In this document: one piece after another, positions 45,331-55,930 of the stretch | Layout of the letters: every line of letters begins with the position of its first letter | How positions within the stretch are numbered: position 1 is the stretch's first letter | Assembly: GCA_014218235.1 (NCBI GenBank) | Contig: CM024759.1 | Location: forward strand, 5,596,712-5,660,711 | Source: Colocasia esculenta | Lineage: Eukaryota; Streptophyta; Magnoliopsida; Alismatales; Araceae | Direction of reading: 5' to 3' | Length of the DNA stretch: 64,000 bases | Position numbers and translations under genes: made by a program | Notes under the pieces: generated by a model | Seen by the model: only the letters and a program-made list of their open reading frames with translations | What the model was told of the DNA's origin: nothing | Database searches by the model: none

Positions 45331-45479
45331 GTTCCTCGGACACCAATACCCGTTCGTTCCTCGGACACCAATACCCGTCCGTTCCTCGGACACCAATACC
45401 CGTTCGTTCCTCGGACACCAACACCTGTCCGTTCCTCGGACACCAACACCCGTCCGTTCCGCGGACACCAAAACCCTTC
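45331..45479. repeat. 25-bp tandem array, six copies
   Basis: GTTCCTCGGACACCAA-type unit at 45331, 45356, 45381, 45406, 45431 and 45456. The open frames on both strands (SSDTNT, VSEERTG repeats) are products of the array. Confidence 0.93.
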
Positions 45480-45632
45480 CTCCGCATCGCGCGGACTTTT
45501 TCTCCTGTCTACTAGACAGATTGGCACGCCCCGCAAATACCAAAATCCAAAATAGTGAAATGAATGAATACCATGAACCAAAATGAAATGAAATGAATGA
45601 ATAAAATCGAGTGAAGAAAAATCCCGTGTCCA

Positions 45633-45650
45633 GGCACGCCCGGTGGGACC
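45633..45650 (+). promoter_or_regulatory. Primer binding site remnant
   Basis: GGCACGCCCGGTGGGACC follows the LTR directly. The usual leading T of TGG (pairing with tRNA CCA) and the last LTR bases are missing. The identity of the tRNA is not determined. Confidence 0.55.
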
Positions 45651-45765
45651 TCTTCTCACCATTCATAGCAAAAAGGATGAGACATATATATTTTTCATGA
45701 AAACCCTAATTCTGATGTTTTCTCTTGAAGGTACAAACAAGAAGGCAAATCACAAACTGTTGAAG

Positions 45766-46023
45766 ATGGCCGTCACTTATGGACCGCTTGTCATCAACAA
45801 CTATGCAAAGTTCGGTTACCTGGCGACTCCGATCGTATTCGGAGATTTCCCAGCAATTGTCGGATCCCCTTATTCCCTAGGGGTGGTTCCGGCCTATGAA
45901 GAAGATGCTGCTCAAAAGCCTCTCTCCAACAAATCAACAAGGAAGACCCACAGGAGTCGTGGGCACGTCAAAGCTCGTCCTGCTATTATCAAAAGGGGGC
46001 ACCCAAATGCTCTCCAAAGATAA
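45766..46023 (+). CDS. Leader ORF fragment of the TAT-like element
   Basis: From the ATG at 45766 the frame reads 85 codons, starting MAVTYGPLVINNYAKFGY. It is preceded in frame by 41 further open codons from 45643. The first half has mixed hydrophobic composition like a folded domain; the end is basic. TAT/Ogre elements carry an extra ORF upstream of gag whose function is unknown. This could be its start. It ends right before a tandem array. Confidence 0.4.
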   Translation: MAVTYGPLVINNYAKFGYLATPIVFGDFPAIVGSPYSLGVVPAYEEDAAQKPLSNKSTRKTHRSRGHVKARPAIIKRGHPNALQR

Positions 46024-46120
46024 TGCTAATGAAGGAGATAAACCTAACTCCAGCCAACAACATTTATTGGCTATGAGCCTAGGTAAGTTATATGCAAATC
46101 AAATTCAAAAAAAAAATAGT

Positions 46121-46710
46121 CAATAAACCACAAAGGTTGGCTATACCAAATCCAAACTCAAGCTGATGACCAACAAGCCATCAAGGCAGGTCATGTCCAA
46201 ATCAAATTCAAAACCATAGCCAATAAACCACAAAGGTAGGTTGTACCAAATCCAAACTCAAGCTGATGACCAACAAGCCATCAAGGCAGGTCATGTCCAA
46301 ATCAAATTCAAAACCATAGCCAGTAAACCACAAAGGTAGGCTATATCAAATCCAAACTCAAGCTGATGACCAACAAGCCATCAAGGCAGGTCATGTCCAA
46401 ATCAAATTCAAAACCATAGCCAGTAAACCACAAAGGTAGGCTGTACCAAATCCAAACTCAAGCTGATGACCGACAAGCCATCAAGGCAGGTCATGTCCAA
46501 ATCAAATTCGAAACCATAGCCAGTAAACCACAAAGGTAGGCTATCTCAAATCCAAATTCCAAACCATATCCAATCCCAGAATATATCAAAACCAAATACC
46601 AGATATAGCCACAAACCATCAAGGTAGGCTGAATCCGAAACCAAAATCTAAACTCAAATCCTAAAATCATGGCCACCAAACCTCAATGGTAGGCTCCACC
46701 AAATTCCAAT
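46121..46710. repeat. 100-bp tandem array with a ~50-bp half unit
   Basis: About four copies of a 100-bp unit (CAATAAACCACAAAGG at 46221, 46321, 46421 and 46521), each made of two related halves (AACCACAAAGGTAGG / AGCCATCAAGGCAGG). It degrades to 46710. The same words recur at 56560-57460. Confidence 0.95.
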
Positions 46711-46894
46711 ACCATACCTTTAACCCAAAAAAAAAGCCATTTAAAAAAAAAAAACTAAGTCAGCCCAAATCCGGACTTGTTCAATCCAAGCAATTTCCTT
46801 CAAAATCATATTTTCCGTCTCTACAACAAGGACAAAATAAAATCATAAAAGTAAAAGGCTATCAGCTGCCACCTCAAGATCCGGCAAATCCATC

Positions 46895-47170
46895 ATGATC
46901 AGAGATCTGCAGGTACGGCTCGACGGAAGCCACCCTATCACCCTGCGGGATAGGTATGTTCCTACAATCCCAACCTCAAACCGCTTCTCAGTTTTGCGGC
47001 GGTTTCAAGGAGAATCAGGAGATCCCAAGAAGGAAGCCAATGTCAAGCAAAAGAACTGGCACTCTCCCAAGTTCAAACAAATCTGGGTTCCCAGAAAGGA
47101 AGCCCAGAAACTCAAGAAGACTCAAGCAAATATAGCAAAGAGAAGCAACTACAAATATGCTTCCCTTTAA
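46895..47170 (+). CDS. Leader ORF fragment, basic, unknown
   Basis: 91-codon frame with Lys/Arg-rich second half, ending in TAA at 47168. It is likely part of the same extra ORF as its neighbours, separated by frameshifts. No motif recognised. Confidence 0.35.
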   Translation: MIRDLQVRLDGSHPITLRDRYVPTIPTSNRFSVLRRFQGESGDPKKEANVKQKNWHSPKFKQIWVPRKEAQKLKKTQANIAKRSNYKYASL

Positions 47171-47178
47171 CATATTGA

Positions 47179-47712
47179 ACTCAAGTACCATCATCGGCAA
47201 AAAAAAAAGAAGAAAAAAAATCAAGCTATACTCCTCAAGGCCCGAAAAATATCCGGGTAGTCAAAGAAATTTCAACTCAACAATTCAAATCTCGCATATC
47301 GATCCCTGATCGTATACAACGAATTTCAGTATTTGATAGGCTGGGGGCAATTCCTAATGCCAGTACCCGTCCGTCAAAAAGACGACGTGTTACTTGGGCA
47401 GCTGAGGAAAAACCCAAGCTTATAATTTTCTCATACTATGCCTCTGGGAGAGACTCCAGCGAAAGGGCAAAACAAATCACAGAAGCCAACCCGAATATTT
47501 TCACTAAGGCCATCGGGCAGTGTACCAGAAGAAACCACCAGCCTGGCAGACAAGCCGGAACATCTAGTCAAGCTCCCCCTCGTGTTGGCTTTCAACATGA
47601 AGGAATTCAAATCACCTTCTTCAAAGAGACAAATGTTCAAATCGAAGAAGATGGGCTTCCTACTTCAAATATCAACGCCGTCATTGACTTGCCTACAAAG
47701 GAAAACTTCTAG
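47179..47712 (+). CDS. Leader or gag N-terminal ORF fragment without ATG
   Basis: An open frame of about 177 codons runs from after TGA 47176 to TAG 47710. No ATG lies near its start, so it is a piece of a longer frame. It begins with a Lys/Glu run (47200-47220), then a stretch including RISIPDRIQRISVFDRLG and a basic patch KRRRVTW that looks like a nuclear localisation signal. It precedes gag and probably belongs to the element's extra ORF. No function assigned. Confidence 0.45.
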   Translation, partial: TQVPSSAKKKEEKKSSYTPQGPKNIRVVKEISTQQFKSRISIPDRIQRISVFDRLGAIPNASTRPSKRRRVTWAAEEKPKLIIFSYYASGRDSSERAKQITEANPNIFTKAIGQCTRRNHQPGRQAGTSSQAPPRVGFQHEGIQITFFKETNVQIEEDGLPTSNINAVIDLPTKENF

Positions 47713-47924
47713 GCAATGTCAGGTAATGGCAAATATCAAGTGATGTAGCAATGTCAGTCTCAAATGGGGCTGCGCTTCTAAATGAAATGAGGTAATTGGT
47801 AACTTCAAGCCTCCGGCATTCTACAGAGCCAGTTTCCATTGAAAATCAACAAATTTAGCATCCAGATAAGTCTGCCCCGGTAAATCATCCGGCAGTTTCT
47901 GCAACTGGTCTTCTTCCTCAAACT

Positions 47925-48981
47925 ATGGGTCAGGATATCATTGATCCGTCTAATATTATGCCTCCGCAAATAGAAACAATTCAAGGTATTCCCATACAAA
48001 GGCATGAGGTACAGAAAATTATTCAAAATATGTTCGCTCAGCAGAGCGAAGGCATGCAGATGACAGATCTATGATCTATTCCATATCCAGTATATCATCA
48101 ATTCAAGAAGTTGCCAGAAACATGCCCTAAAGTCCCAAAACTATCAAAGTTTAATGGACATGGGTCACCACTGGAATATGTGGCACATTATATTATTGCC
48201 TTGGGCGAGCTCGCCATCGGCGAATCTTATCTCCTCAGATATTTTGCAACTTCCCTGATTGAAGTCGCATTTCAATGGTATTCAAAACTCAAGCTCAACT
48301 CAGTTGCTGATTGGGCAGATATGCAAAGGAAATTCATGGACCCTTTTCAAACGGCCAAAAGGAAAAGTCTCTTTTGCCGAATCATGTTCCCTCGAACAAA
48401 AGAAAGGGGAATCGACAATTGACTTCATCAAAAGGTGGAAAGAGTTTAGCAATGAAATGCAGTAACCCTCCCCTCAAGAAGATGCAATCCCTGCTTGCCG
48501 AGGAGGCCTCATACCAACAATCAATAAGAAACTCCTGGGAACAAATATCAGGAGTTTCGATCAATTGAACACTGCTGTGGCAAAAAAAATTGAAGTGTTC
48601 TTAGCCGAGCAAACGGCTCATGCATTTCACAAGGGTAAGCTCCCTAAAGAGCGTAACCCGCCGGCAAAAGAAATTAATACTCTCGACTTCTTGCCCGACA
48701 ATGAAGTAAAGGGGGGCATCAATCTCTTCTACCCTAAAGAAGAAATCAGAAACCAAAGCTCTGGTGCCACATTGGCAGAGCGCATGCAAGCTCCCTATTC
48801 CTTCAAAAAGGAGCATACAAAGAAGCTCTTTGATCTTTGCCTTGATAATCAATTAATATCACCGCCAGAACCAAAGAAGCACGCAGATGTCAGCAAAGTC
48901 AATCAGCCCAACTATTGCCCGTATCACCGTATGGTGGGGCATCCAATCGAAGATTGTTACCTCTTCAAAAGCGGAGTCTAG
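47925..48981 (+). pseudogene. gag of the TAT-like element, frameshifted, 5' part
   Basis: From an in-frame ATG at 47925 the reading frame passes a TGA at 48072. It then gives the capsid-like region of PF03732 type at 48111-48350 (PKLSKFNGHGSPLEYVAHY..., then ADWADMQRKFMDPF). A frameshift near 48360 moves the frame; the text resumes as KKGESTIDFIKRWKEF, and again after a stop and shift at 48463 to the 48565-48981 frame. That last frame ends with a zinc-binding motif C-P-Y-H...GH....C (48916-48957) and TAG at 48979. The gag continues beyond the inserted LINE. Confidence 0.85.
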
Positions 48982-49227
48982 AAGATGATCCAAGAAGGCC
49001 TCATATCTATGCAAACTGACCTGATTGATCCTCCTCAGCCTCATGCTTGGGATCAACTAGGGCAATCTGTCAATGTCATACATATGACAGAAATTGCAAT
49101 CATACTGAGGACGATCCTTCATGTGATCCTCCCCAAGATAATTCAAGAGCTCATTCTCCACCAAGAGCAAGGCATGATCCACACAGAATAATGAGGAAAA
49201 TCCAAAGGCAAATATATTCCTATGCAT

Positions 49228-49245
49228 ATTCAAATATATCTGGAG
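49228..49245. repeat. Target-site duplication of the full-length LINE, left copy
   Basis: ATTCAAATATATCTGGAG is repeated at 52427-52444. The first bases may overlap the GAT tail, so the true length is 15-18 bp. Confidence 0.95.
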
Positions 49246-49338
49246 AACTCCGCCGTAGCCGGTCCCAAGCCCGGGTGAGAAAGGAGGAGGGTTTGCGTTA
49301 GGTTGACAGCCAGCAGTAAAATAACGTCAAATCCTTAC

Positions 49339-50715
49339 ATGAATTCTGATCTAAATATTTGTGCTAATGCTAGGGCGTCCCCCGTAAGCGACGCGTTTCA
49401 TCGGAACCCGGATGGAATGATAAGTGAGCTAGGGCCAGCTAGGGCGTTCCCCATAAGCGACGCGCCGCGATGGCGCCCGATTGCGGTGTCAAATAGGCAA
49501 GGGTTCCCGTGTGGGGTTGGACGAACACGGGTAAAGAAGTTAGTCCAAAAACATAGGATTCGTCTAGCTACTTGGAATATAGGAACTTTAACAGGTAAGG
49601 GTTTGGAGTTGGTCAAGTTAATGAGGGATAGAAGGGTTAGCATAGCTTGTCTACAAGAAACTAGGTGGAAAGGATCTAAAGCTAAAGATATTGATGGTTA
49701 TAAATTTTGGTATACAGGAACTAGTAACTCTAGAAATGGTGTGGCCATAATAATAGATAAAGACTTAAAAGAGAAAGTTGTAGAAGTTAATAGATTGGGA
49801 GATAGACTTATCTTAATAAAACTTATCGTAGGTGAGGTTACTTTGAATGTAGTTAGTGCATATGCACCACAAGTGGGTTTAGAAGAGAGCATTAAAAAGC
49901 ATTTTTGGGAGGCTATTGATAGATTGATCCAAAATATCCCTAGTGAAGAGAAAAATTTTATTGGTGGGGATCTTAATGGTCATGTGGGTGAAAGTAATAG
50001 AGGATATGAGAGGATTCATGGAGGATTTGGTTTTGGCGAGAGAAATGACATGGGTACTAGTATTCTTGAGTTTGCTATGGCTTATGATCTAGTAATTGCT
50101 AACACATTCTTTAAGAAGAAAGACGAACACCTAATAACTTACAAGAGTGGAACACATAGGAGCCAAATTGACTATTTTCTTATTAGAAAGGCTGATAGAG
50201 TTTTGTGTAAAGATTGCAAAGTTATTCCTGGAGAGAGTTTAGCCCCACAACATAGGTTACTAGTAATAGATGTTCGTATTCCAAAATTTAAAAGAAAAAC
50301 CATCATAAATAATTGTGCTAAGATTAAGTGGTGGAATTTGAAAAGTAAAAATTTAGAAACATTTAAAAATCATCTAGTAAAAGAAAATATCTGGAATTTA
50401 GATCAAGAAGTTAATGTAATGTGGAATAATGTCACAAATTGTATAAAAAATGTAGCAAATCAACTCCTAGGTAAATCTAAAGGTAAAAGGAATATAGAAA
50501 GAGAGACTTGGTGGTGGAGTGAGGAAATTCAAAATACCATTAGAGCTAAAAGAGATTGTTTTAAAGCTTGGCAAACAAACAAGAATAATCAAACTTTAGA
50601 AGCTTATAAAATAGCTAAAAAGAGGGCTAAAAGAATAGTTAGTGAAGCTAAGTCCAAGACGTATGAAGAATTATATAATAAATTAGGAACTCGAGAGGGA
50701 GAAAAAGACATTTAA
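49339..50715 (+). pseudogene. LINE ORF, endonuclease part
   Basis: The apurinic-like endonuclease nicks the target DNA to prime reverse transcription. The open frame extends upstream to 49303 without ATG; I choose the first ATG at 49339. Endonuclease motifs are present: TWNIGTL near 49576-49596, the catalytic Glu in LQETRW near 49649-49666, SAYAPQ near 49855, GGDLNGHVG near 49964, and the C-terminal SQIDYF / HRLLVID region near 50161-50265. The frame ends at TAA 50713 through a small indel (apparently two bases lost near 50711). The continuation of the protein lies in another frame. Confidence 0.92.
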
Positions 50716-52402
50716 ACTTGCTAAATTAAGAGAAAGGAAGAGTAGAGACTTAGATCATGTTCGTTGCATTAAGGATGAAGATCAAAAGGTTTTGGTTAAG
50801 GATCTAGAGGTTAAAGAGAGATGGTATAACTATTTTCAGAAATTACTTAATGGAAATTGTTTTAAGGATGCCTCCTTAGAAGAGAATCAAGAGTTAACAA
50901 AATTTGATAAGTATCAGTATTTCAGGCGTATTAAGATGTCAGAAGTGGGCGATGCTTTAAGAAAAATGAAATTGGGTAAGGCCTTAGGACCGGATGGCAT
51001 ACCTATTGAAGTGTGGAAAGGCTTAGGAGACATTGGTATTAAATGGTTAACTAAGTTGTTCAATAAAATTTTAAAGGAACGGAGAATGCCAGAAGAATGG
51101 AGAAAAAGTGTTGTAGTTCCTTTCTATAAAAACAAAGGGGATATTCAAAGCTGTAATAATTACCGCGGAATTAAGCTTATGAGTTACACTATGAAACTTT
51201 GGGAAAGAGTAATCGAGAGCTGAGTGCGATGCATGACTAGTATATCAGAAAATCAATTTGGTTTTATGCCTAGTAGATCTACTACAGAAGCTATTTTCTT
51301 ATTGCGTCAGTTAATGGAGAAGTATAGAGAGATGAGAAGAGATTTATATATGGTTTTTCTTGATTTGGAGAAGGCGTATGATCGAGTACCGAGAGACTTG
51401 ATTTGGTGGGCATTAACAAAGAAGGGAGTTTCTCAAGGATATGTTGACTTGATTCAGGACATGTACGAGGGTGCTACTACTAGTGTGAGAACTATTGCTG
51501 GAGAAACCCGTGAATTTCCGATCACTATGGGTTTGCATCAAGGTTCTGCCCTAAGTCCATATCTCTTTGCTCTAGTTATAGATGAGGTGACAAAACATTT
51601 GCATGATGATATCCCTTGGTGTATGCTATTTGCAGATGATATTGTCTTAATTGATGAGAGTATTGATGGTTTAAATGTTAAGTTAGAAAGTTGGAGACAT
51701 GCTTTGGAGTATAAAGGTTTTAAAATTAGTAGGAGTAAGTCTGAGTTTATGCACTGTAATTATAGTAATCAAAGGGTTCCTCAAGGAGATGTGGTTCAAA
51801 TTGGTGGTCAAGATATTTCTAAGAGTAGTAGCTTTCGATACTTGGGATCTATCATCCAAGAGAATGGGGAGATTTATGACGATGTGGCACACAGGATTAA
51901 GGCAGGTTGGGTAAAGTGGAGAAGTGCATCAGGAGTCCTTTGTGATCGTCGTATACCAGTGAAACTTAAAGGAAAGTTTTATAGAACGGCAGTGAGGCCT
52001 GCATTATTATATGGCACGGAGTGTTGGGCAGTGCGAAAGGAACACGTAAACAAAATATGTGTAGCAGAGATGAGGATGCTGAGATGGATGTGTGGTAAGA
52101 CTAAGAAAGATAAGATTAGGAATGAGCGCTTCCGTGAGGATCTGGGGATAACTCCAATTGATAGAAAAATGAGAGAAAATAGACTTAGGTGGTTTGGACA
52201 CGTGTACCGTCGCCCTAACTCGGCGCCGGTTAAAAGATGTGACCAAATTTTAGTGGATGCTAGTAAAAGAGCTAGGGGAAGGCCTAAAATGAGATGGTGC
52301 GATGTTATTAAGAAGGATTTGGACTTTTTGAGTTTAAACACGACTATAGCACTTGATAGAAATCTTTGGCGGAAAAGGATTCATGTAGCCGACCCCAAAT
52401 AA
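50708..52402 (+). pseudogene. LINE ORF, reverse transcriptase part
   Basis: The frame is open from about 50708 through a TGA at 51221-51223 and on to TAA at 52400. RT motifs: the KAPGPDGIP-like box (KALGPDGIPIEVW) near 50979, the catalytic motif A (MVFLDLEKAYDRV) near 51350-51388, GLHQGSALSPYLFA near 51531-51571, and the FADD active site near 51629-51640. A C-terminal Cys/Trp/His-containing region follows. One in-frame stop and the upstream frameshift make the copy inactive unless suppressed. Only about 24 bp separate the stop from the tail. Confidence 0.93.
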
Positions 52403-52444
52403 TGGGATAAGGCTCTGATGATGATGATTCAAATATATCTGGAG

Positions 52445-53366
52445 CCACCTCCTATGTTGCCATGTGCAGACTTAATTGGGTGGCTATCTGAAGGTCCTTC
52501 AACTCCTGTCGAGTTGGCAAGGTTATATTCTTTTCCTCGACATCAAATTTTCTCACTCTTCCGATTATGCCTCCAATCCAGATTGATGGGTTATCAAGCT
52601 CCGGCGGAAATATTGGCTAACTGTTGCCCATATCTTCAAATGATGGGTCATAACATTGAAAATTGCATAAGATTCAAGGATGATGTCCAAAAGCTAATCA
52701 GACAAGGGTTAATTGACCTGGGTATTCATCGGGTCAACCCTCCACAACCTTATACTCAAAAGCCACCAAATGGACCAGCCAATCCTGGATCCTATGTGGT
52801 GAATGTCATTAGTGCATCATCATCCTTTGGTCTTCCTCAGTCATCAGTGGGGGAGTCTTCAAATCCATATTTATCCAGTCAATGGTATACAAATGCGCGT
52901 CCTCTACAACAAGCGCTCATTTGCCACAAAGAACACCAAGTTTATATTTGATAACCTCAGAAGGCAATGTCTGGTTTCCATACTTGAACCAGCACCATGT
53001 ATCTTTCAGAGTGAAAAAGAGATGTGTGACTATTGGGAATATCATTCCAAAGCAATACATCCTACCAAAGATTGCCCGGACCTCCATGATATTGTCGAAA
53101 CTCACATCCGGAAAGAAAATTTGATCAATATGGGAATTCTTTGGCGCCAGCAAATAAGGTGTCACAGCAAACCTTTGATTCAAGTCCAGAATTCCAAGCT
53201 CTATATCCAAAGATATATGAATATCATCATCATCAACTGGGCTATGGACAATACAGAAGCAAAGCAGAAGAAGAACAATTCAAAATTGCTCTTTTTCGAT
53301 ATAGAAATGGAATACCATAAGAAGCTGCGGCGAAGCCAATCTCGCAGCAAGCAGAGGAATTCGTGA
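52445..53366 (+). pseudogene. gag C-terminal part of the TAT-like element, right of the LINE
   Basis: After the LINE the gag text resumes in the 52418-52951 frame, then shifts to the 52803-53366 frame. It carries a second finger-like module (52621-52668, CCPYLQMMGHNIENC) in which the His of CPYH is Leu. A third, looser one follows at 53020-53078 (CDYWEYHSKAIHPTKDC). Each is followed by a short helical ...LI/IRQGLI-type phrase, so the modules look duplicated. The role would be RNA binding in the particle. Confidence 0.7.
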
Positions 53367-53684
53367 ATGATTATCACCAACTCCCGTCTTCAATTATTGA
53401 AGGAGCAATTAATGCAACCTTTGAATCACAAGCTCCACAAAGTGAATGGGTCACTATGGGCCCTGGAAAATCAATCAATCCCAAAAGAGCCAATAATGCT
53501 ACAGAAAGGAGCGGCTCCAACAAGAGAAATATCTCCAAATCATCTTCAGAGCAGAAAGTTATAAACTCACTCAAAGCTTTGCAGATAAGAAATAGAAAAA
53601 ATATATATAATAAAATAAAAGAGGAAATAAAAAAAGGAGAAAAAGAAAAAAGGAAAATAAAAAAGCAACAAAACAAAGAGTCTA

Positions 53685-54182
53685 GGATCTAGGATCTAGA
53701 GTCTAGGATCTAGCATCTAGGGTCTAGGGTCTAGGGTCTAGAGTCTAGGGTTGAGGGTTGACCTGGAAGGATATATTCCTCCTAGGTCTTCTGGTAAAAG
53801 CTACCCTCAGTCAATATATCCCATGGGAGGAGCTAGGATGGAAAATCCGGCTTTGGGACTGGTTCTATCAATTGCAGAAAAAAAGCTCTGGAGAAGGGGG
53901 AGCATCATTTCTCAACATGATTAAAAAAAAAGAAACAAATGGCTTAGGACCTAGGACTTAGGGCCTAGGACTTAGGGCCTTAGGGCCTAGGACGTAGGGC
54001 CTTAGGGCCTAGGACTTAGGACTTAGGGCTTACTTGGAAGAATATACTCCTTCCAGGTCTTCTGATAAAGCTACCATCGGTCAATATACACATGGGAGGA
54101 GCCAGAATGGAAAATCCAGCTCTGGGACTGGCTCTATCAATTACAGCAGAAAGCTCTGGAGAAGGAGAAGCATCATCTCTCT
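53685..54182. repeat. Tandem duplication of a 7-mer array plus a ~160-bp segment
   Basis: 53685-53757 and 53940-54030 are arrays of 7-base words (TCTAGGG, TCTAGGA, CTTAGGG, CCTAGGA). Each is followed by a similar segment (53759-53920 and 54028-54182) containing TCTATCAATTNCAG. It lies within the degenerate gag-pol spacer. Confidence 0.88.
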
Positions 54183-55230
54183 GCACGATAATGCTGACAT
54201 ACCAGCGCTGGCCGGAAAATAATCACCATCGCAAGAAAGAGCGTGGTAAAGAACAAAAAGCTGCGGCTATCACTCCCGAGAGGCCTGGTATTACAAAATC
54301 AAGCAAAGTCATGCCTTTTTATGGCGAAGTATTAAAGCCTCTGCCCGAAGCCGAAATACGGGCGGGTTCTTATGTCTTCAACCCTTCAGATGAAGAAGAA
54401 GAGCTGTCTAATATGCCTTCTCATACCAAAGAAAAGAGCCAAATTCCATATGCTTCATCAAATGAGCCAGACAACGCTCTTCCCTTTCCAAATGAAAGGC
54501 TATTAATTCCTATCTCTCAAAAGAAATCTGTCAAGCCAAAGAAGCCGTCTGAATCCTTGATTGAGGGATCTCCCTCATTGGATCAGACACGTGCCAAGAC
54601 TGATGACAAAATTCTTCAGCAACTCAAATCACTCCCCGTCAACCTTACTGTCTGGGAGGCAATTGCTTGGAGTAAGGACTTGAGGGAAACTCTCGTCAAA
54701 ATACTCCAAGAAACAGAAATATATAAAGCTCATATGGCTGATTTCCAAGCTCAAATATATGAAGCACTGGCAGCAGATGTCACCTTCACAGATAAAGGAA
54801 TGCTACTATGCCACAATCGTCCTTTATATATATATGAAGGGACAAGTCAATGGCAACAAATTGAGTCGGATTCTGGCCGATCTGGGGGCATGTATCAATA
54901 TAATGCCTTATAAAGCCCTTGAATCTCTACATCTCATGCCTCATATGCAACAGGTAAAAGATGTACGAATCACTGGTTTTAAACCAAAATTCAGAAGAGG
55001 CCATTGGAAGAGTCACTGTCAACTTAATTCTTAGAAGCTTCACCACCAAGGTAGCCTTCTATATTATTGATGCTGATACAACATACAGAATATTGCTTGG
55101 AAGACCTTGGCTATAAAAAATTTTGGGTCATCCCATCGACACTACATCAATGCATCAAATATGCAAAAGAAGGAAAGCAGTATACAGTCTTTGCTGATTA
55201 AACTCCGTTTCGGGAAGATGAATGCAATTT
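54183..55230 (+). pseudogene. Gag-pol linker and aspartic protease remnant of the TAT-like element
   Basis: The frame 54092-54913 is acidic and Pro/Ser-rich. It ends in a region DKILQQLKSLPVNLTVWEAI typical of the sequence before the protease in this lineage. A small shift then moves to the 54759-55034 frame, with a degenerate protease site (ILADLGACINIMP, near 54868-54906) in which the catalytic DS/TG is lost. The C-terminal protease phrase (DADTTYRILLGRPWL) appears near 55070-55114, again in another frame. It is clearly non-functional. Confidence 0.75.
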
Positions 55231-55530
55231 GACTGATGCCACTTTATATCTTGGAGGGCCAATTCCTCAACCCCCTTGCCCAGTCTAAAGGGAAGGGTAA
55301 GCAAATTAAATGTTCAGATGAAGACAGTAAGACTGGCAAGCTTTTTGTGGTAAACAAAGGCTTTGCCAAATCACCTGCAAAGAATTCTCAAAGCAAAGTA
55401 ATTCGCCCAGAGCGGCGGAGTGTCAACTATGAAGCTGACCACATAAGGGAGTACTCCTCCACCTCCCAGTTGCATGCAAATTTACTCTCCAAGGCAAGAT
55501 CAAATTGAAAAACATTCGTCGTCAAATATC
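55231..55530 (+). other. Short unassigned stretch at an RT deletion
   Basis: A 90-codon frame (55236-55508) without recognised motif. The N-terminal and palm parts of RT that should follow the protease are absent, so a deletion ended about here. Confidence 0.45.
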
Positions 55531-55930
55531 GGGAAATGGAAATAGACCCCGACAGAATCAAGGCGATCTAGCGATCGCCACCTCCTTAAAATCTGACCGA
55601 TCTAAGGTCATTTCAAGGGAAACTAGCCTATATTAGGCATTTTATCTCAAATCTTTCAGGAAGGTTTATGGCCTTCAGCAAATTAATGAAGAAAGATACT
55701 CCCTTCATCTGGGATCAAGAATGCCAAATCGCCTTCAAGCAGGTCAAGGAATATCTTCTCACTCCACCAGTGTTGGGGGGCACCAATTGCTAGGAAGCCT
55801 CTCATACTTTATATTGTAGCTATGGACGCTTCTCTGGGGGCTCTATTAGCACAAACAAATGAAGAGGGCAAGGAGCAACCTCTATATTATCTCAGCAGAA
55901 AATTAATCAGTCCGGATGTTCGCCTTTCCC
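55531..55930 (+). pseudogene. RT thumb and RNase H N-terminal remnant
   Basis: In shifting frames one reads the RT connection phrase (KLAYIRHFISNLSGR, near 55617-55664), then PFIWDQECQIAFKQVKEYL (near 55704-55756), and the start of RNase H (MDASLGALLAQTNEEG, near 55822-55869, with the first catalytic Asp). The YxDD catalytic part of RT is missing upstream. The RNase H breaks off after YYLSRKL. Confidence 0.8.

Larger units (their letters stand above)
42650..45632 (+). repeat. 5' LTR of the TAT-like element
   Basis: It starts TGTGGACAC. It ends GTGTCCA and lacks the final CA that the 3' LTR has, so a few bases were lost at the LTR/primer-site junction. It contains, in order, a hairpin array, a TATA box, an 85-bp degenerate array and a 25-bp array (six copies; four in the 3' LTR). 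No coding sequence. Confidence 0.93.
49246..52426 (+). mobile_element. Full-length RTE-clade LINE inserted in gag of the TAT element
   Basis: 3181 bp, a 5' leader with two ~69-bp spaced direct copies of GCTAGGGCGTNCCCC (49369, 49438), one long APE-RT coding region, a very short 3' UTR and a (GAT)n tail. A long target duplication flanks it. Single-ORF APE-RT architecture, ~3.2 kb length and a microsatellite tail instead of poly(A) fit the RTE clade. It interrupts the TAT element, so it is younger than that insertion. Confidence 0.95.

Noticed and set aside
45201..45662. 153-codon minus-strand frame with VSEERTG-type repeats
   Set aside because: It is a translation of the 25-bp LTR array. The 3' LTR, with fewer copies, gives a different frame.
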